Program-made: the position numbers and the translations under genes | In this document: piece after piece, positions 24,846 through 33,918 of the stretch | Layout of the letters: each line of letters starts with the position of its first letter | Numbering within the stretch: position 1 is the stretch's first letter | The notes under the pieces: generated by a model | Seen by the model: the letters and a program-made list of their open reading frames with translations, nothing else | Told to the model about the DNA's origin: nothing | The model's database searches: none | Origin: Paenibacillus sp. RUD330 | GTDB taxonomy: Bacteria; Bacillota; Bacilli; Paenibacillales; Paenibacillaceae | NCBI RefSeq assembly: GCF_002243345.2 | Contig: NZ_CP022655.2 | Span: 2,358,501-2,422,500 of the forward strand | Length of the DNA stretch: 64,000 nucleotides | Reading direction: 5' to 3'

Positions 24846-24875
24846 TTGACGTCCGCAAGGAACGTCCTGTATAGT
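24846..24875 (+). promoter_or_regulatory. Sigma-A promoter of trpEDCFBA
   Basis: TTGACG and TATAGT with an 18-nt spacer; transcription would start near 24882 and give a leader of about 300 nt before trpE. Confidence 0.72.
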
Positions 24876-24940
24876 TGAGGCAGTTAAGCAAAGTCCGAGT
24901 GGGACTTTCCAAGGTAGTCTTCGCACATGTCCGGCGGCAA

Positions 24941-25007
24941 GAGGGCCGAGAGTGGCGAAGAGCCTTAGATGAGACTAGACGAGTTGAGTTCGAGCTGAAG
25001 CATGGAG
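24941..25007 (+). promoter_or_regulatory. TRAP-binding site in the trp leader RNA
   Basis: The core reads TAG-at-GAG-ac-TAG-ac-GAG-tt-GAG-ttc-GAG-ctg-AAG (24966-25000), seven NAG triplets with exact 2-3 nt spacers. Further triplets lie upstream at 24941, 24948 and 24960 and downstream at 25005. This is the pattern bound by the 11-subunit TRAP ring, and mtrB is in the same window. Bound TRAP would favour the terminator at 25109-25136. Confidence 0.88.
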
Positions 25008-25108
25008 GACAGCCGCTGCGCTGCTTCATCGCGGGTTCCGTATTTCCAACGCGGAGTTCGTGCATGATTCCTTGCCTGCCATCGTCTTTTTTGTCTTATC
25101 TATTGGAA

Positions 25109-25136
25109 CGCTCCCGCGCTTGCGGGAGCGTTTTTT
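25109..25136 (+). terminator. Attenuator terminator ahead of trpE
   Basis: CGCTCCCGC-GCTT-GCGGGAGCG is a perfect 9-bp stem followed by six Ts, ending 42 nt before the trpE start. Candidate antiterminator pairing with GCGGGTTC or GCGGAGTTC in the 25020-25065 region is possible but not exact. Confidence 0.92.
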
Positions 25137-25178
25137 GCTTTTCTGCCATCCTGGATTTCCAGAAGGAGACGATAAGCG

Positions 25179-26753
25179 ATGAATCAAGAGCTTGAGACGG
25201 TCAAGTCGATGGCAGGACGCTACAATCTTATTCCGGTCGTGAGGCAGCTGCTGGCCGATACGGAGACGCCGATCCGGCTGTTCCAGCATTTTGCCGGCGA
25301 GAAGCGCGCCTTCTTGCTGGAAAGCGTAGAAGGCGGAGCGAAGTGGGCGCGGCATTCCTTTATCGGCATGGACCCGTTCATGATGATCAGCGGCAAGAAC
25401 GGCTCCATGGTGATGGAAACGGATGGAGAGCGCATCGAGCTTGAGGGCAAGCCGCTGGAAGCGCTGAAAGCGAGATTGAGGGCATACCGAAGCCCCGAGC
25501 TTGCGGGACTTCCTTCCTTTACCGGCGGGGCGGTCGGATTTTTCGGATACGATCTGCTCCACTACTACGAGAATCTGCCGAGGCACAGGCAGGACGACCT
25601 GCAAATGAACGATCTCCAGTTCATGTTTTGCGATACGATGATCGTGTTCGACCACTTCAAGCAGCAGATTCAAGTGATCGGCAACGTGCATATTCCGGAA
25701 GCCGCCACGGACAGCTGCATCGAGCGCATGTACAACGCTGCGGTGGCCAGGATCGACACCGTGCTCGACCGGATCCGGCAGCCGGTGCCGCTTCCGCTGA
25801 CGTCGGGCGGAGCTCTTCCGGAAGATCCCGATCTCGGCGATATCCGCTCCAATGTCACGAAGGAGCAGTTCCTCGCGAACGTGGACACGGCCAAAGAGTA
25901 CATCCGCGCGGGAGACATCTTCCAGGTCGTCCTGTCCCAGAGGTTCCATGTCGAGACGGAGGTGGATCCGCTCCATGTATACCGGGTGCTGCGCACGCTG
26001 AATCCTTCTCCGTATATGTATTATCTCAAAATGGATGAGGAGGTCATCGTCGGAACATCGCCCGAAGCGCTGGTGAAGGTGTCCGAAGGCAAGGTGGAGA
26101 CGAGGCCGATCGCGGGCACGAGGCCGCGGGGCAGAACGGCCGAGGAGGACCTCGCTCTCGAGGAGGAGCTGCTCGCCGACGACAAGGAGCGGGCGGAGCA
26201 TTTGATGCTCGTGGATCTGGGCCGCAACGACATCGGCCGCGTGGCGGAGTTCGGCACCGTGAAATGCGATTCCTTCATGCAGATCGAGCGCTATTCCCAT
26301 GTCATGCATATCGTATCCAACGTGACGGGCAAGATGCGCGGCGACCGCGATTTCTTCGATGCCTTCATCAGCTGCCTGCCGGCCGGAACGGTGTCGGGAG
26401 CTCCCAAGCTGAGAGCGATGGAAATCATCGCCGAGCTCGAGAACGAGGCGCGCGGAGCTTATGCCGGAGCGATCGGCTACTTCGGCTTCAGCGGCAAAAG
26501 CATGGATACATGCATCACGATCCGGACGATCATCTTCAAGAACGGCAAAGCTTATGTCCAGGCCGGAGCGGGGATCGTCTGGGATTCGGTGCCGGACAAG
26601 GAATACGAGGAGACGGTGAACAAGGCCAAGGGCATGCTCAAGGCGATCCGCATCGCCGAAGCGGCATTTCCGCCGGCCGCGAAGCGCGTTCCCGAGCTGC
26701 AGCTCGTCAACAGCGACTATTACGCCGATACGATGAAGGAGGCGCGGACATGA
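25179..26753 (+). CDS. trpE: Anthranilate synthase component I
   Basis: The 524-residue enzyme converts chorismate to anthranilate. The chorismate-binding C-terminal half shows ALVKVSEGKVETRPIAGTRP, DLGRNDIGRV, FISCLPAGTVSGAPKLRAM and QAGAGIVWDS. The N-terminal feedback domain includes LLES near residue 50. It needs a glutamine amidotransferase; no trpG is present in this operon, so a folate-operon PabA-type subunit probably serves, as in Bacillus. AAGGAGA lies upstream of the ATG. Confidence 0.97.
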   Translation: MNQELETVKSMAGRYNLIPVVRQLLADTETPIRLFQHFAGEKRAFLLESVEGGAKWARHSFIGMDPFMMISGKNGSMVMETDGERIELEGKPLEALKARLRAYRSPELAGLPSFTGGAVGFFGYDLLHYYENLPRHRQDDLQMNDLQFMFCDTMIVFDHFKQQIQVIGNVHIPEAATDSCIERMYNAAVARIDTVLDRIRQPVPLPLTSGGALPEDPDLGDIRSNVTKEQFLANVDTAKEYIRAGDIFQVVLSQRFHVETEVDPLHVYRVLRTLNPSPYMYYLKMDEEVIVGTSPEALVKVSEGKVETRPIAGTRPRGRTAEEDLALEEELLADDKERAEHLMLVDLGRNDIGRVAEFGTVKCDSFMQIERYSHVMHIVSNVTGKMRGDRDFFDAFISCLPAGTVSGAPKLRAMEIIAELENEARGAYAGAIGYFGFSGKSMDTCITIRTIIFKNGKAYVQAGAGIVWDSVPDKEYEETVNKAKGMLKAIRIAEAAFPPAAKRVPELQLVNSDYYADTMKEART

Positions 26754-27808
26754 TGGAAGCCATGCAAGGAGTTACGATCACCGAAGCTCTCGGCCGCCTG
26801 ATCGGCGGCGGCAGCTTGAGCCGCGAGGAAGCGGGAAGCGTAATGCGCCTCATCATGGAGGGAGAGGCGACCTCGGCCCAAATCGGCGGCATCGTCACCG
26901 CCCTCCGCATGAAAGGCGAGACCGTGGACGAGATCAGCGGCTTCGCGGAAGTCATGCGCAGCTACTCCGACCGCGTCAGCACGACCCGCGACGGCCTGCT
27001 CGATACTTGCGGAACGGGCGGTTCGGGCATCCATAAGTTCAACATCTCCACCTCTTCCTCCATCATTGCGGCGGCTGCCGGAGTGCGGGTCGCCAAGCAC
27101 GGCAACCGCGCCATGTCCGGCAAGGCCGGCAGCGCGGACGTGCTGGAGGCGCTTGGAGTCGACATCAGCCTGACGGCCGTGCAGGCTGCCGAATGCCTCG
27201 AGGAGATCGGCATCTGCTTCATGTTCGCGCAGCTCTACCATCCATCGCTGCGGCATGCGGCGGTTCCGCGGCGCGAGCTCGGCGTGCGCACGATCTTCAA
27301 CATGCTTGGACCGCTCACCAACCCTGCGGGAGCCGACCGCCAGCTGCTCGGGCTGTACGACCGCTCCCGCACGGAATCCGTTGCCCGCGTCCTCGGCGGG
27401 CTCGGCCTGAAGCGGGCGATGGTCGTCTCCAGCTACGACGGATTGGATGAGATCAGCATATCCGCCGCAACGCAGGTATCGGAGCTTGCCGTGGACGGAA
27501 CGGTCCGTACGTACGATCTGACGCCTGAATCGCTGGGGCTGCGGCGCTGGCCGCTGGAGGCGATATCCGGAGGCAGCCCGGCGGACAACGCGGAGATTAT
27601 CCGCTCCATCTTCGGCGGTCAAGAGACCGGAGCCTACCGGGATATCGTTCTTTTGAACGCAGGGGCTTGCATCTATGTCGGAGACAAGGCACAATCGCTG
27701 GAGGAAGGCGTCGAGCTGGCGCGCCGCATCATCGACGGAGGAGCCGCAGCAGCCAAGCTGCAGCAGCTGATCCGCAAGACGGGAGAATACAGCCATGTTT
27801 CTGGATAA
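26750..27808 (+). CDS. trpD: Anthranilate phosphoribosyltransferase
   Basis: The 352-residue enzyme joins anthranilate to PRPP. The PRPP-binding DTCGTGGSG near residue 84, the KHGNRAMSGKAGSADVLEALG block and the anthranilate-site RTIFNMLGPLTNPAG are clear. ATG 26750 is 7 nt after AAGGAGG and overlaps the trpE stop; ATG 26753 is the alternative. The 14-nt overlap with trpC continues the coupled operon. Confidence 0.97.
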   Translation: MMEAMQGVTITEALGRLIGGGSLSREEAGSVMRLIMEGEATSAQIGGIVTALRMKGETVDEISGFAEVMRSYSDRVSTTRDGLLDTCGTGGSGIHKFNISTSSSIIAAAAGVRVAKHGNRAMSGKAGSADVLEALGVDISLTAVQAAECLEEIGICFMFAQLYHPSLRHAAVPRRELGVRTIFNMLGPLTNPAGADRQLLGLYDRSRTESVARVLGGLGLKRAMVVSSYDGLDEISISAATQVSELAVDGTVRTYDLTPESLGLRRWPLEAISGGSPADNAEIIRSIFGGQETGAYRDIVLLNAGACIYVGDKAQSLEEGVELARRIIDGGAAAAKLQQLIRKTGEYSHVSG

Positions 27809-28592
27809 GATCGTCCATACCAAAAAAGAAGAGGTCTCGGAGCTTGCTTCCCGATTCAAGCTGGGAGAAGCCGAGAAGGAAATTTCGCGGATGGAGCCTG
27901 CGAGGGGATTCATCCATGCCGTCACCGCCGGACGGAAGCGCTCCGTCGGGCTGATCGCCGAAGTGAAGAAGGCGTCTCCGTCCAAAGGGCTGATCCGGCC
28001 GGATTTCCAGCCGGAGAAGCTGGCCCGGTCCTATGAAAGCGCCGGAGCGGACTGCCTTTCGGTGCTTACCGACCAGGACTATTTCCAGGGGGCGAACGAT
28101 TATCTGACCGCCGTCTCCAAGGCGGTGAAGCTGCCTCTGCTGCGCAAGGACTTCCTCATCGACTTCCGCCAGGTCTACGAGGCCAGGCTGATCGGAGCCG
28201 ACGCCGTCCTGCTGATCGCCGCCATCCTGAAGCGGGCCGAGCTGAAGGAGCTGCATGAGATCGCCGAGTCGATCGGGCTCGACGTGCTTGTCGAGGTTCA
28301 TGACGAGCGCGAGATGGACATGGTGCTGGAGCTTGGCTTGGCCAAGCTGGTCGGAATCAACAACCGCAACCTGCATACCTTCGAGACGGATCTCCGCACG
28401 ACGGCAAGACTGGCGGCGATGGCGCCGCCGGGCGTGTCCCTGATCAGCGAGAGCGCGATCTCCAAGCCGGAGGACGTCGAGTACGTCGCCTCCGCCGGAG
28501 CTTGCGGCGTTCTGGTCGGCGAGCATTTCATGCGCCAGCCGGATCCCGGGAAGGCAGTCCTCGACTTGATGGAAGCGGCCGCGGCGAGATGA
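27795..28592 (+). CDS. trpC: Indole-3-glycerol phosphate synthase
   Basis: The 265-residue TIM-barrel enzyme shows LIAEVKKASPSKGLI near residue 53, LTDQDYFQGANDYL, LLRKDFLIDFRQVYEARLIGADAVLLI and SESAISKPEDV. It decarboxylates and cyclises CdRP to indole-glycerol phosphate. Its stop overlaps trpF by ATGA; unlike E. coli the two activities are encoded separately. Confidence 0.97.
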   Translation: MFLDKIVHTKKEEVSELASRFKLGEAEKEISRMEPARGFIHAVTAGRKRSVGLIAEVKKASPSKGLIRPDFQPEKLARSYESAGADCLSVLTDQDYFQGANDYLTAVSKAVKLPLLRKDFLIDFRQVYEARLIGADAVLLIAAILKRAELKELHEIAESIGLDVLVEVHDEREMDMVLELGLAKLVGINNRNLHTFETDLRTTARLAAMAPPGVSLISESAISKPEDVEYVASAGACGVLVGEHFMRQPDPGKAVLDLMEAAAAR

Positions 28593-29290
28593 CAGGCGCG
28601 GGATATGCGACACGGCGGGAGCATCCTCTGCTCAAAATATGCGGCATCAGGGACGAAGCCGCGGCGAGTCTCGTCGGCGCGCTTCCCGTGGATTACGCGG
28701 GGTTTATATTCGCCCGCAGCCGCAGGCAGGTATCGCCGGAGCAGGCGGGGGCATTGATTGCCGCGCTGCGTGCGGGCGCCAACCAGGCTCGCGGAGATTT
28801 CCCGTCGCCGCAAGCGGTGGGCGTGTTCGTGGATGCATCTCCGCAGGAGCTGGAAGCGGCGCTGAGGCATGCTCCGCTGCAGGCGCTGCAGCTGCACGGG
28901 AACGAAGAGCCGGAGCTGTGCCGGATCGCAGCCGGCTTCGGCGTTCCGGTCTGGAAGGCTCTGCATGCGGATCCGGACGGGAACCCGGCCGGCATCAGCC
29001 GCATGCTCGGACAGTTCGCGGAGGCGGGAGCGGACGCTTTCCTGCTCGATACGGCAGGCGGCGGCACCGGCAAGACGTTTGACTGGAGCGTCATACCGGC
29101 CTATCAGGCTGCGGCGCGGAGCATCGGGAAGAGGCTGTTCATAGCCGGAGGACTTCATGCCGGCAACGTATCGAGTCTGATTCAGCAATTTTCGCCAGAC
29201 GGCATCGACGTCTCGAGCGGCGTTGAAGCCGCCGGCGTCAAGGACCCGGAGCTGATCCGGGCATTTACGGAAAGGGTGAAGCAAGCATGA
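28589..29290 (+). CDS. trpF: Phosphoribosylanthranilate isomerase
   Basis: The 233-residue TIM-barrel protein begins its conserved part with [13 protein letters not shown] (catalytic Cys near residue 18). [44 protein letters not shown] and [13 protein letters not shown] follow. It isomerises PRA to CdRP. Start ATG 28589 overlaps the trpC stop; an upstream in-frame start would lie deep inside trpC. Its stop overlaps trpB. Confidence 0.95.
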   Translation: MTGAGYATRREHPLLKICGIRDEAAASLVGALPVDYAGFIFARSRRQVSPEQAGALIAALRAGANQARGDFPSPQAVGVFVDASPQELEAALRHAPLQALQLHGNEEPELCRIAAGFGVPVWKALHADPDGNPAGISRMLGQFAEAGADAFLLDTAGGGTGKTFDWSVIPAYQAAARSIGKRLFIAGGLHAGNVSSLIQQFSPDGIDVSSGVEAAGVKDPELIRAFTERVKQA

Positions 29291-30492
29291 ATCAAGTACC
29301 AGACGCAAGCGGACGATTCGGCAAGTTCGGCGGCCGTTACGTTCCGGAGACGCTGATGAACGCGCTCCTCGAGCTCGAGGAGGCGTACAAGCATTACTCC
29401 CAGGACCCTGATTTCCAGGCTGAGGTGAACGAGCTTCTCCACAACTATTCCGGCAGGCCGACATCCTTGTATTTCGCCGAGCGGCTCACTCGGCATCTGG
29501 GCGGAGCGAAAATCTATCTCAAGCGTGAAGACCTCAACCACACAGGCGCCCATAAAATCAACAATACGATCGGACAGGGCGTGCTCGCCAAGCGGATGGG
29601 CAAGAAGAAAATCATCGCCGAAACAGGCGCCGGCCAGCATGGCGTCGCTTCCGCCACGATCGCGGCCTTGCTGGGGCTCGAATGCAAGGTTTTCATGGGC
29701 GAGGAGGACATGAAGCGCCAGCAGCTCAACGTGTTCCGGATGCAGCTGCTTGGAGCGGAAGTGGTGCCGGTGCTCTCCGGCACGCGCACGCTCAAGGATG
29801 CCTGCAACGAAACGCTGCGCTACTGGGTCAGCAATGTGGACGACACGTATTACATTCTCGGTTCCGTGACGGGTCCCCATCCATATCCGATGATCGTCAG
29901 GGATTTCCAGCGCATCATCGGAGACGAGGCGCGCGAGCAGATTCTGAAGGAGGAAGGACGGCTTCCGGACTGCATCGTGGCCGCCGTGGGCGGAGGCAGC
30001 AACGCCATGGGCATTTTCTACCCGTTCGTAGGAGACGAATCCGTCCGTCTGATCGGCGTCGAAGCGGCCGGGCGCGGCGTGGATACGGAGGAGCATGCCG
30101 CCACGATGACCAAGGGACGGCACGGCGTCTTCCAAGGCTCTCTCAGCTACGTCCTGCAGGATGAGACCGGCCAAGTGCAGCCGGCGCATTCCATTTCCGC
30201 CGGACTCGACTATCCGGGAATCGGCCCCGAGCATGCGTACCTCAAGGACATCGGACGGGCGGAATACTTCCCGGTCACCGACGCCGAGGCGCTCGAAGCC
30301 CTCCAGCTGCTGTCGCGGACGGAAGGCATCATTCCCGCCTTGGAGTCGGCCCATGCGGTCGCCCATGTGATGAAGCTTGCGCCGTCCCTGCCCGCCGGCC
30401 AGACGATCGTCGTCAATCTTTCGGGGCGCGGAGACAAGGACGTGGAAACGATTATGGGATATCTCGGAGGGCTGAAGCATGAATCCAATTGA
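29287..30492 (+). CDS. trpB: Tryptophan synthase beta chain
   Basis: The 401-residue PLP enzyme condenses indole with serine. The PLP lysine is in [14 protein letters not shown] (around residue 90), [14 protein letters not shown] follows, and the phosphate loop is [10 protein letters not shown]. It pairs with TrpA in an alpha2-beta2 complex with an indole tunnel. It overlaps trpF by ATGA and trpA by 14 nt. Confidence 0.98.
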   Translation: MNQVPDASGRFGKFGGRYVPETLMNALLELEEAYKHYSQDPDFQAEVNELLHNYSGRPTSLYFAERLTRHLGGAKIYLKREDLNHTGAHKINNTIGQGVLAKRMGKKKIIAETGAGQHGVASATIAALLGLECKVFMGEEDMKRQQLNVFRMQLLGAEVVPVLSGTRTLKDACNETLRYWVSNVDDTYYILGSVTGPHPYPMIVRDFQRIIGDEAREQILKEEGRLPDCIVAAVGGGSNAMGIFYPFVGDESVRLIGVEAAGRGVDTEEHAATMTKGRHGVFQGSLSYVLQDETGQVQPAHSISAGLDYPGIGPEHAYLKDIGRAEYFPVTDAEALEALQLLSRTEGIIPALESAHAVAHVMKLAPSLPAGQTIVVNLSGRGDKDVETIMGYLGGLKHESN

Positions 30493-31285
30493 TCTCGTCT
30501 TCGAGAGGCTCAAAGCGGAGCAGCGGACGGCGCTCATTCCATTCATCACGACCGGAGATCCCGATCTGCGCACGACGGTCGATATCGTCGTCGAGCTGGA
30601 GAAGGCCGGAGCCGACATGATCGAGCTCGGGGTGCCGTATTCCGATCCGCTAGCCGACGGTCCTGTCATCCAGAAGGCCTCCGAGAGAGCTCTGCGCAAT
30701 CCCATTACGCTGGAAGCATGCGTCGATGTCGCGGCCAAAGCCCGGGAAGCAGGCGTCACGATGCCCTTCATCCTCTTTACTTACTACAACCCGGTGCTTC
30801 AGTACGGCCTCGAACGGTTTTTCACCTTGCTCCACGAGCAGGGCATCAGCGGCCTGATCATCCCGGACCTGCCGATCGAGGAGGATGGCGAGGTGCGCGA
30901 GATGGCGGCGGAAGCGGGCGTCCATCTCGTGCCGCTCGTGGCGCCGACCTCCAAGGCGCGCGTCCAGCGGATCGCCGCCGAGGCCCAGGGCTTCGTCTAT
31001 TGCGTGAGCTCGCTCGGCGTGACGGGCATGCGCAGCGAGTTCCATGCCGGCCTCGAGGGCTTCCTGGAATCGGTGCGCGAGGCGACGCCGCTGCCAATCG
31101 CCGTCGGCTTCGGCATCAGCAGCCGGGAGCAGGTGGAGCGGATGAGCGCCAGCGCGGACGGAGTCATCGTCGGCAGCGCCATCGTCCGCCAGGTGGAGGA
31201 AGCTCTGCCGCTGCTCTCCGACGAAACGACTTACCGGCAGGGCATCGAGCAGATCGGCCGCTTTGTGGCCGGATTGCGGGTGTAG
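30479..31285 (+). CDS. trpA: Tryptophan synthase alpha chain
   Basis: The 268-residue TIM-barrel subunit cleaves indole-glycerol phosphate. FITTGDPDL, the catalytic region [19 protein letters not shown] (near residues 42-60), [11 protein letters not shown] and [12 protein letters not shown] are seen. It is the last gene of the trp operon; a hairpin with a short T-run follows at 31319-31356. Confidence 0.97.
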   Translation: MNPIDLVFERLKAEQRTALIPFITTGDPDLRTTVDIVVELEKAGADMIELGVPYSDPLADGPVIQKASERALRNPITLEACVDVAAKAREAGVTMPFILFTYYNPVLQYGLERFFTLLHEQGISGLIIPDLPIEEDGEVREMAAEAGVHLVPLVAPTSKARVQRIAAEAQGFVYCVSSLGVTGMRSEFHAGLEGFLESVREATPLPIAVGFGISSREQVERMSASADGVIVGSAIVRQVEEALPLLSDETTYRQGIEQIGRFVAGLRV

Positions 31286-31318
31286 CCTGTTCGGCAGCCT
31301 TCCTTGATTTGCTTTGCC

Positions 31319-31356
31319 AAGAGCATCGGCTTCCTTCGGGGCGCCGATGCTCTTTC
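31319..31356 (+). terminator. Probable terminator of the trp operon
   Basis: AAGAGCATCGGC pairs perfectly with GCCGATGCTCTT (12 bp) over a 12-nt loop. The T-run is short (TTC), so read-through into hisC is possible. Confidence 0.7.
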
Positions 31357-31462
31357 TGATAGTGCAACGCTTTAAAGTGCTTCCATCTTTCCGCCATCTG
31401 TGAGACAATAGATGCCATAACGCAACACCCAGGCGGAAATCAATTATTGAGGTGACGATCCT

Positions 31463-32560
31463 ATGCAAGCAAAGCGCAACATCCTACATCTGCCCGTCTA
31501 CCAGCCCGGCAAGCCGGTGGAGGACGTCAAGAGGGAGCTTGGACTGGATGAAGTCATCAAGCTCGCCTCCAACGAGAATCCTTACGGCAGCTCGCCGCTG
31601 GCCCGTCAGGCCATCATCGCCGAGATCGAGAACAACAGCATCTATCCCGACGGAGCCAGCATCGAGCTGACGGCGGCCATGGCCGCCAATCTTGGCGTGC
31701 AGCCGGAGCAGCTGATCTGGGGCAATGGAGCGGACGAGATCATTCTCATGATCGCGCGCTCCTTCCTGGAGCCGGGAGACGAGACAATCATGGCCAGCGA
31801 GACGTTCTCCCAATACCGCCACAATGCCGTCGTGGAGAACGCCGCCATCATCGAGATTCCTCTCGTCGAAGGCAGGCATGATCTTCCCGCGATGCTGGCG
31901 GCCGTAACGGACAAGACGAAGGTGGTCTGGATCTGCTCGCCGAACAATCCGACAGGCGCGATCGTGACGCAGGAGGAGCTGTCCTCCTTCATGAACAGCA
32001 TCCGCAGCGACGTGCTTGTCGTGCTGGACGAGGCTTACTGCCATTTCGTCGACGATGTGGACTACCATGACAGCCTGGAGCTGCTGAAGCGCTTCGACAA
32101 CCTGATCTCGCTCCGCACCTTCTCCAAGATCTATGGACTCGCGGCGCTGCGGATCGGGTACGGAATCGCCCACCCGTCGGTCATCAACAGCATCAACCTG
32201 GTGCGGGAGCCGTTCAATACGGCCCGAGTCGCCCAAGCTGCCGCGAGGGCGGCGCTTGCCGACCAGGCCTTCGTCGACGGCTGCCGCGAGAAGAATATCC
32301 GCGAGCGCGATTACCTGCAAGGGGAATTCGACCGTCTTGGGCTGAAGTATTTCCCGACACAGGCGAACTTCATCTTCGTCGATGTGCGGATTCCTTCCAA
32401 GGACGCTTTCGACGCCCTGCTCCGCAAAGGATTCATCACGCGGGCCAACTGGCCGAAGTCGCCGAACTGGCTGCGGATCTCCATCGGCAAGGCGGAGGAC
32501 AACCGCAAGCTGGTCGCGGCTTTGGAACAGGTTCTGAGAGAAGCGGCGGTGCTCGGGTAA
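31463..32560 (+). CDS. hisC: Histidinol-phosphate aminotransferase
   Basis: The 365-residue class II PLP aminotransferase shows LASNENPYGSSP near the N-terminus, WGNGADEII, CSPNNPTGAIV, DEAYCHFV and the PLP-lysine region SLRTFSKIYGLAALRIGYG. It serves histidine and, in Bacillus, also aromatic amino acid synthesis, which explains its place next to tyrA. No clear sigma-A promoter is seen in the 100 nt after the upstream hairpin. Confidence 0.95.
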   Translation: MQAKRNILHLPVYQPGKPVEDVKRELGLDEVIKLASNENPYGSSPLARQAIIAEIENNSIYPDGASIELTAAMAANLGVQPEQLIWGNGADEIILMIARSFLEPGDETIMASETFSQYRHNAVVENAAIIEIPLVEGRHDLPAMLAAVTDKTKVVWICSPNNPTGAIVTQEELSSFMNSIRSDVLVVLDEAYCHFVDDVDYHDSLELLKRFDNLISLRTFSKIYGLAALRIGYGIAHPSVINSINLVREPFNTARVAQAAARAALADQAFVDGCREKNIRERDYLQGEFDRLGLKYFPTQANFIFVDVRIPSKDAFDALLRKGFITRANWPKSPNWLRISIGKAEDNRKLVAALEQVLREAAVLG

Positions 32561-32561
32561 G

Positions 32562-33656
32562 TTGGATACTAGAATCGCAGTTATCGGAGCCGGCCTCATC
32601 GGCGGCTCTCTTGCCCTTTGCTTCAAAGGAATGGAAGGATTCCATGTTACAGGATACTCCTACAGGCAGGAATCCGCAGACAAATACTTGAAGCTACATG
32701 TCGTGGATGAAGCGACGACTTCGCTGGAGGCGGCCGTCCAGGGGGCCGACTTCATCTTTCTGTGCGTGCCGGTGGGCTTGATCGGCGGTTATCTCGCCCA
32801 GCTCGGCAAGCTGCCGCTCAAGCCGGGCTGCATCATTACCGATGTGGGCAGCACGAAGGCCGGCATCATGGATGCGGCTTCGCAATGCGATCTGGGACGC
32901 GCCTTGTTCATCGGCGGCCATCCGATGGCCGGCTCCGAGAGAGCGGGAGTCGAGGCCGCTTCCAGGCATTTGTTCGAGAATGCCTTTTATATCCTCACTC
33001 CTGATCCGGCCGTGCCGGAGGAGGCTGTCGGGAGGCTGAGCGGCCTGCTTGCCCTGACGAACGCGAGAGTCGTGTCGATGGACCCCGTCCAGCATGACCG
33101 CATCGTCGGAGCGATCAGCCATCTGCCGCATCTGATCGCTGTCGCCCTGGTCAACCAGGTGCAGAAGCGGAACGAGGATTCCGGCATGTACGCCATGCTG
33201 GCGGCAGGAGGATTCCGGGATATTACGCGGATTGCTTCCAGCGATCCGACCGTATGGAGGGATATCCTGCTGGACAATCGCGATGTTGTGCTCGACCTGC
33301 TGGACGAATGGAAAGGCGAGATGAGCCGTTTCGCCGATATTCTGAGGGCAGGGGACGGGGAGGCTGTCAGCGAAGCGTTCAGGAGCGCGGGCGAATTCCG
33401 CGATTCGCTGCCGGAGAGGCGCCGCGGCGTGCTGCAATCCGTCTATGAATGCTACATGGACGTGCCGGATCATCCCGGCATCATCGGCAAGATCGCCACG
33501 GAGCTCGGCAATCGCAGGATCAACCTCAGCAACCTGCAGATCATCGAGAGCCGCGAGGATGTGCCGGGCGTGCTGAGGCTCAGCTTCCGCACGCAGGGCG
33601 ATCTGGATCAGGCCGTCGGCGTGCTGGAGCAATTCAAATATACCGTCAAGTTCTGA
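32562..33656 (+). CDS. tyrA: Prephenate dehydrogenase with ACT domain
   Basis: The 364-residue protein begins with an NAD fold (IAVIGAGLIGGSLALCFKG) and contains FLCVPVGLI, TDVGSTKAGIM, IGGHPMAGSERAGVEAA and ISHLPHLIAVAL, all typical of TyrA. The last ~75 residues (VPDHPGIIGKIATELG onward) form an ACT domain for feedback by tyrosine. The start is TTG 32562, one base after the hisC stop; the ribosome site is weak, so coupling is likely. The EPSP synthase gene that follows tyrA in B. subtilis is absent here. Confidence 0.95.
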   Translation: MDTRIAVIGAGLIGGSLALCFKGMEGFHVTGYSYRQESADKYLKLHVVDEATTSLEAAVQGADFIFLCVPVGLIGGYLAQLGKLPLKPGCIITDVGSTKAGIMDAASQCDLGRALFIGGHPMAGSERAGVEAASRHLFENAFYILTPDPAVPEEAVGRLSGLLALTNARVVSMDPVQHDRIVGAISHLPHLIAVALVNQVQKRNEDSGMYAMLAAGGFRDITRIASSDPTVWRDILLDNRDVVLDLLDEWKGEMSRFADILRAGDGEAVSEAFRSAGEFRDSLPERRRGVLQSVYECYMDVPDHPGIIGKIATELGNRRINLSNLQIIESREDVPGVLRLSFRTQGDLDQAVGVLEQFKYTVKF

Positions 33657-33663
33657 ATGGACG

Positions 33664-33690
33664 AAAGATCCCGGGTTCCGGGATCTTTTT
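33664..33690 (+). terminator. Intrinsic terminator after tyrA
   Basis: AAAGATCCCGG pairs with CCGGGATCTTT around a 3-nt loop, followed by Ts. Confidence 0.88.
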
Positions 33691-33786
33691 CTATTGGGGA
33701 GACTGGTGAGGGGCGAACCGCGAACCTTCCCTTCAAAGGGATTCCATCCATGCGAAAAGGCTGTTTTTCCTCCGCCATAATAAAAA

Positions 33787-33829
33787 ATGAAAACGCTTAT
33801 TGACAAATTGAAAACGGATACATTATACT
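33787..33829 (+). promoter_or_regulatory. Strong sigma-A promoter overlapped by a cre-like half site
   Basis: TTGACA (33800-33805) and TATACT (33824-33829) have an 18-nt spacer and A-rich DNA upstream. ATGAAAACGCTTAT at 33787-33800 matches the left and central part of the CcpA cre consensus (TGNNARCGNWW) but not its right end, and abuts the -35 box. Confidence 0.7.
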
Positions 33830-33835
33830 AGCACT

Positions 33836-33918
33836 ACAGTATGGTTTCTCTCCACTCCTATCCAACTCCATCGCACGTCTTGTGCGGGCCGCCTTTTATA
33901 AGGCGGCTTTTTGTTTTT
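33836..33918 (+). ncRNA. Candidate small regulatory RNA
   Basis: A strong promoter ends 6 nt upstream and an intrinsic terminator lies at the end, defining a transcript of about 78-83 nt. The 5' half is an unstructured C/U-rich run (TTTCTCTCC, ACTCC, ATCC, AACTCC) complementary to Shine-Dalgarno sequences. The 3' half holds a small hairpin CGCAC-GTCTT-GTGCG and then the terminator. No ribosome site or plausible peptide is present. This is the layout of Gram-positive trans-acting sRNAs such as RoxS or FsrA; it is not recognisably either of them. Confidence 0.6.
33888..33918 (+). terminator. Intrinsic terminator of the small-RNA candidate
   Basis: GCCGCCTT-TTAT-AAGGCGGC is a perfect 8-bp stem followed by TTTTTGTTTTT. 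Confidence 0.92.

Larger units (their letters stand above)
24735..25178 (+). other. trp control region between aroH and trpE
   Basis: This 444-nt non-coding stretch holds, in order, a five-copy 10-bp tandem repeat (24748-24797), the trp promoter (24846-24875), a long leader with a TRAP-type NAG repeat site (24941-25007) and an intrinsic terminator (25109-25136) just before the trpE ribosome site. The arrangement is that of a TRAP attenuation leader, but the distance from the NAG site to the terminator (about 100 nt) is longer than in B. subtilis. Confidence 0.85.

Noticed and set aside
25179-31285. A trpG gene inside the trp operon
   Set aside because: No glutamine amidotransferase motif occurs between trpE and trpA; as in Bacillus it is presumably in the folate operon.
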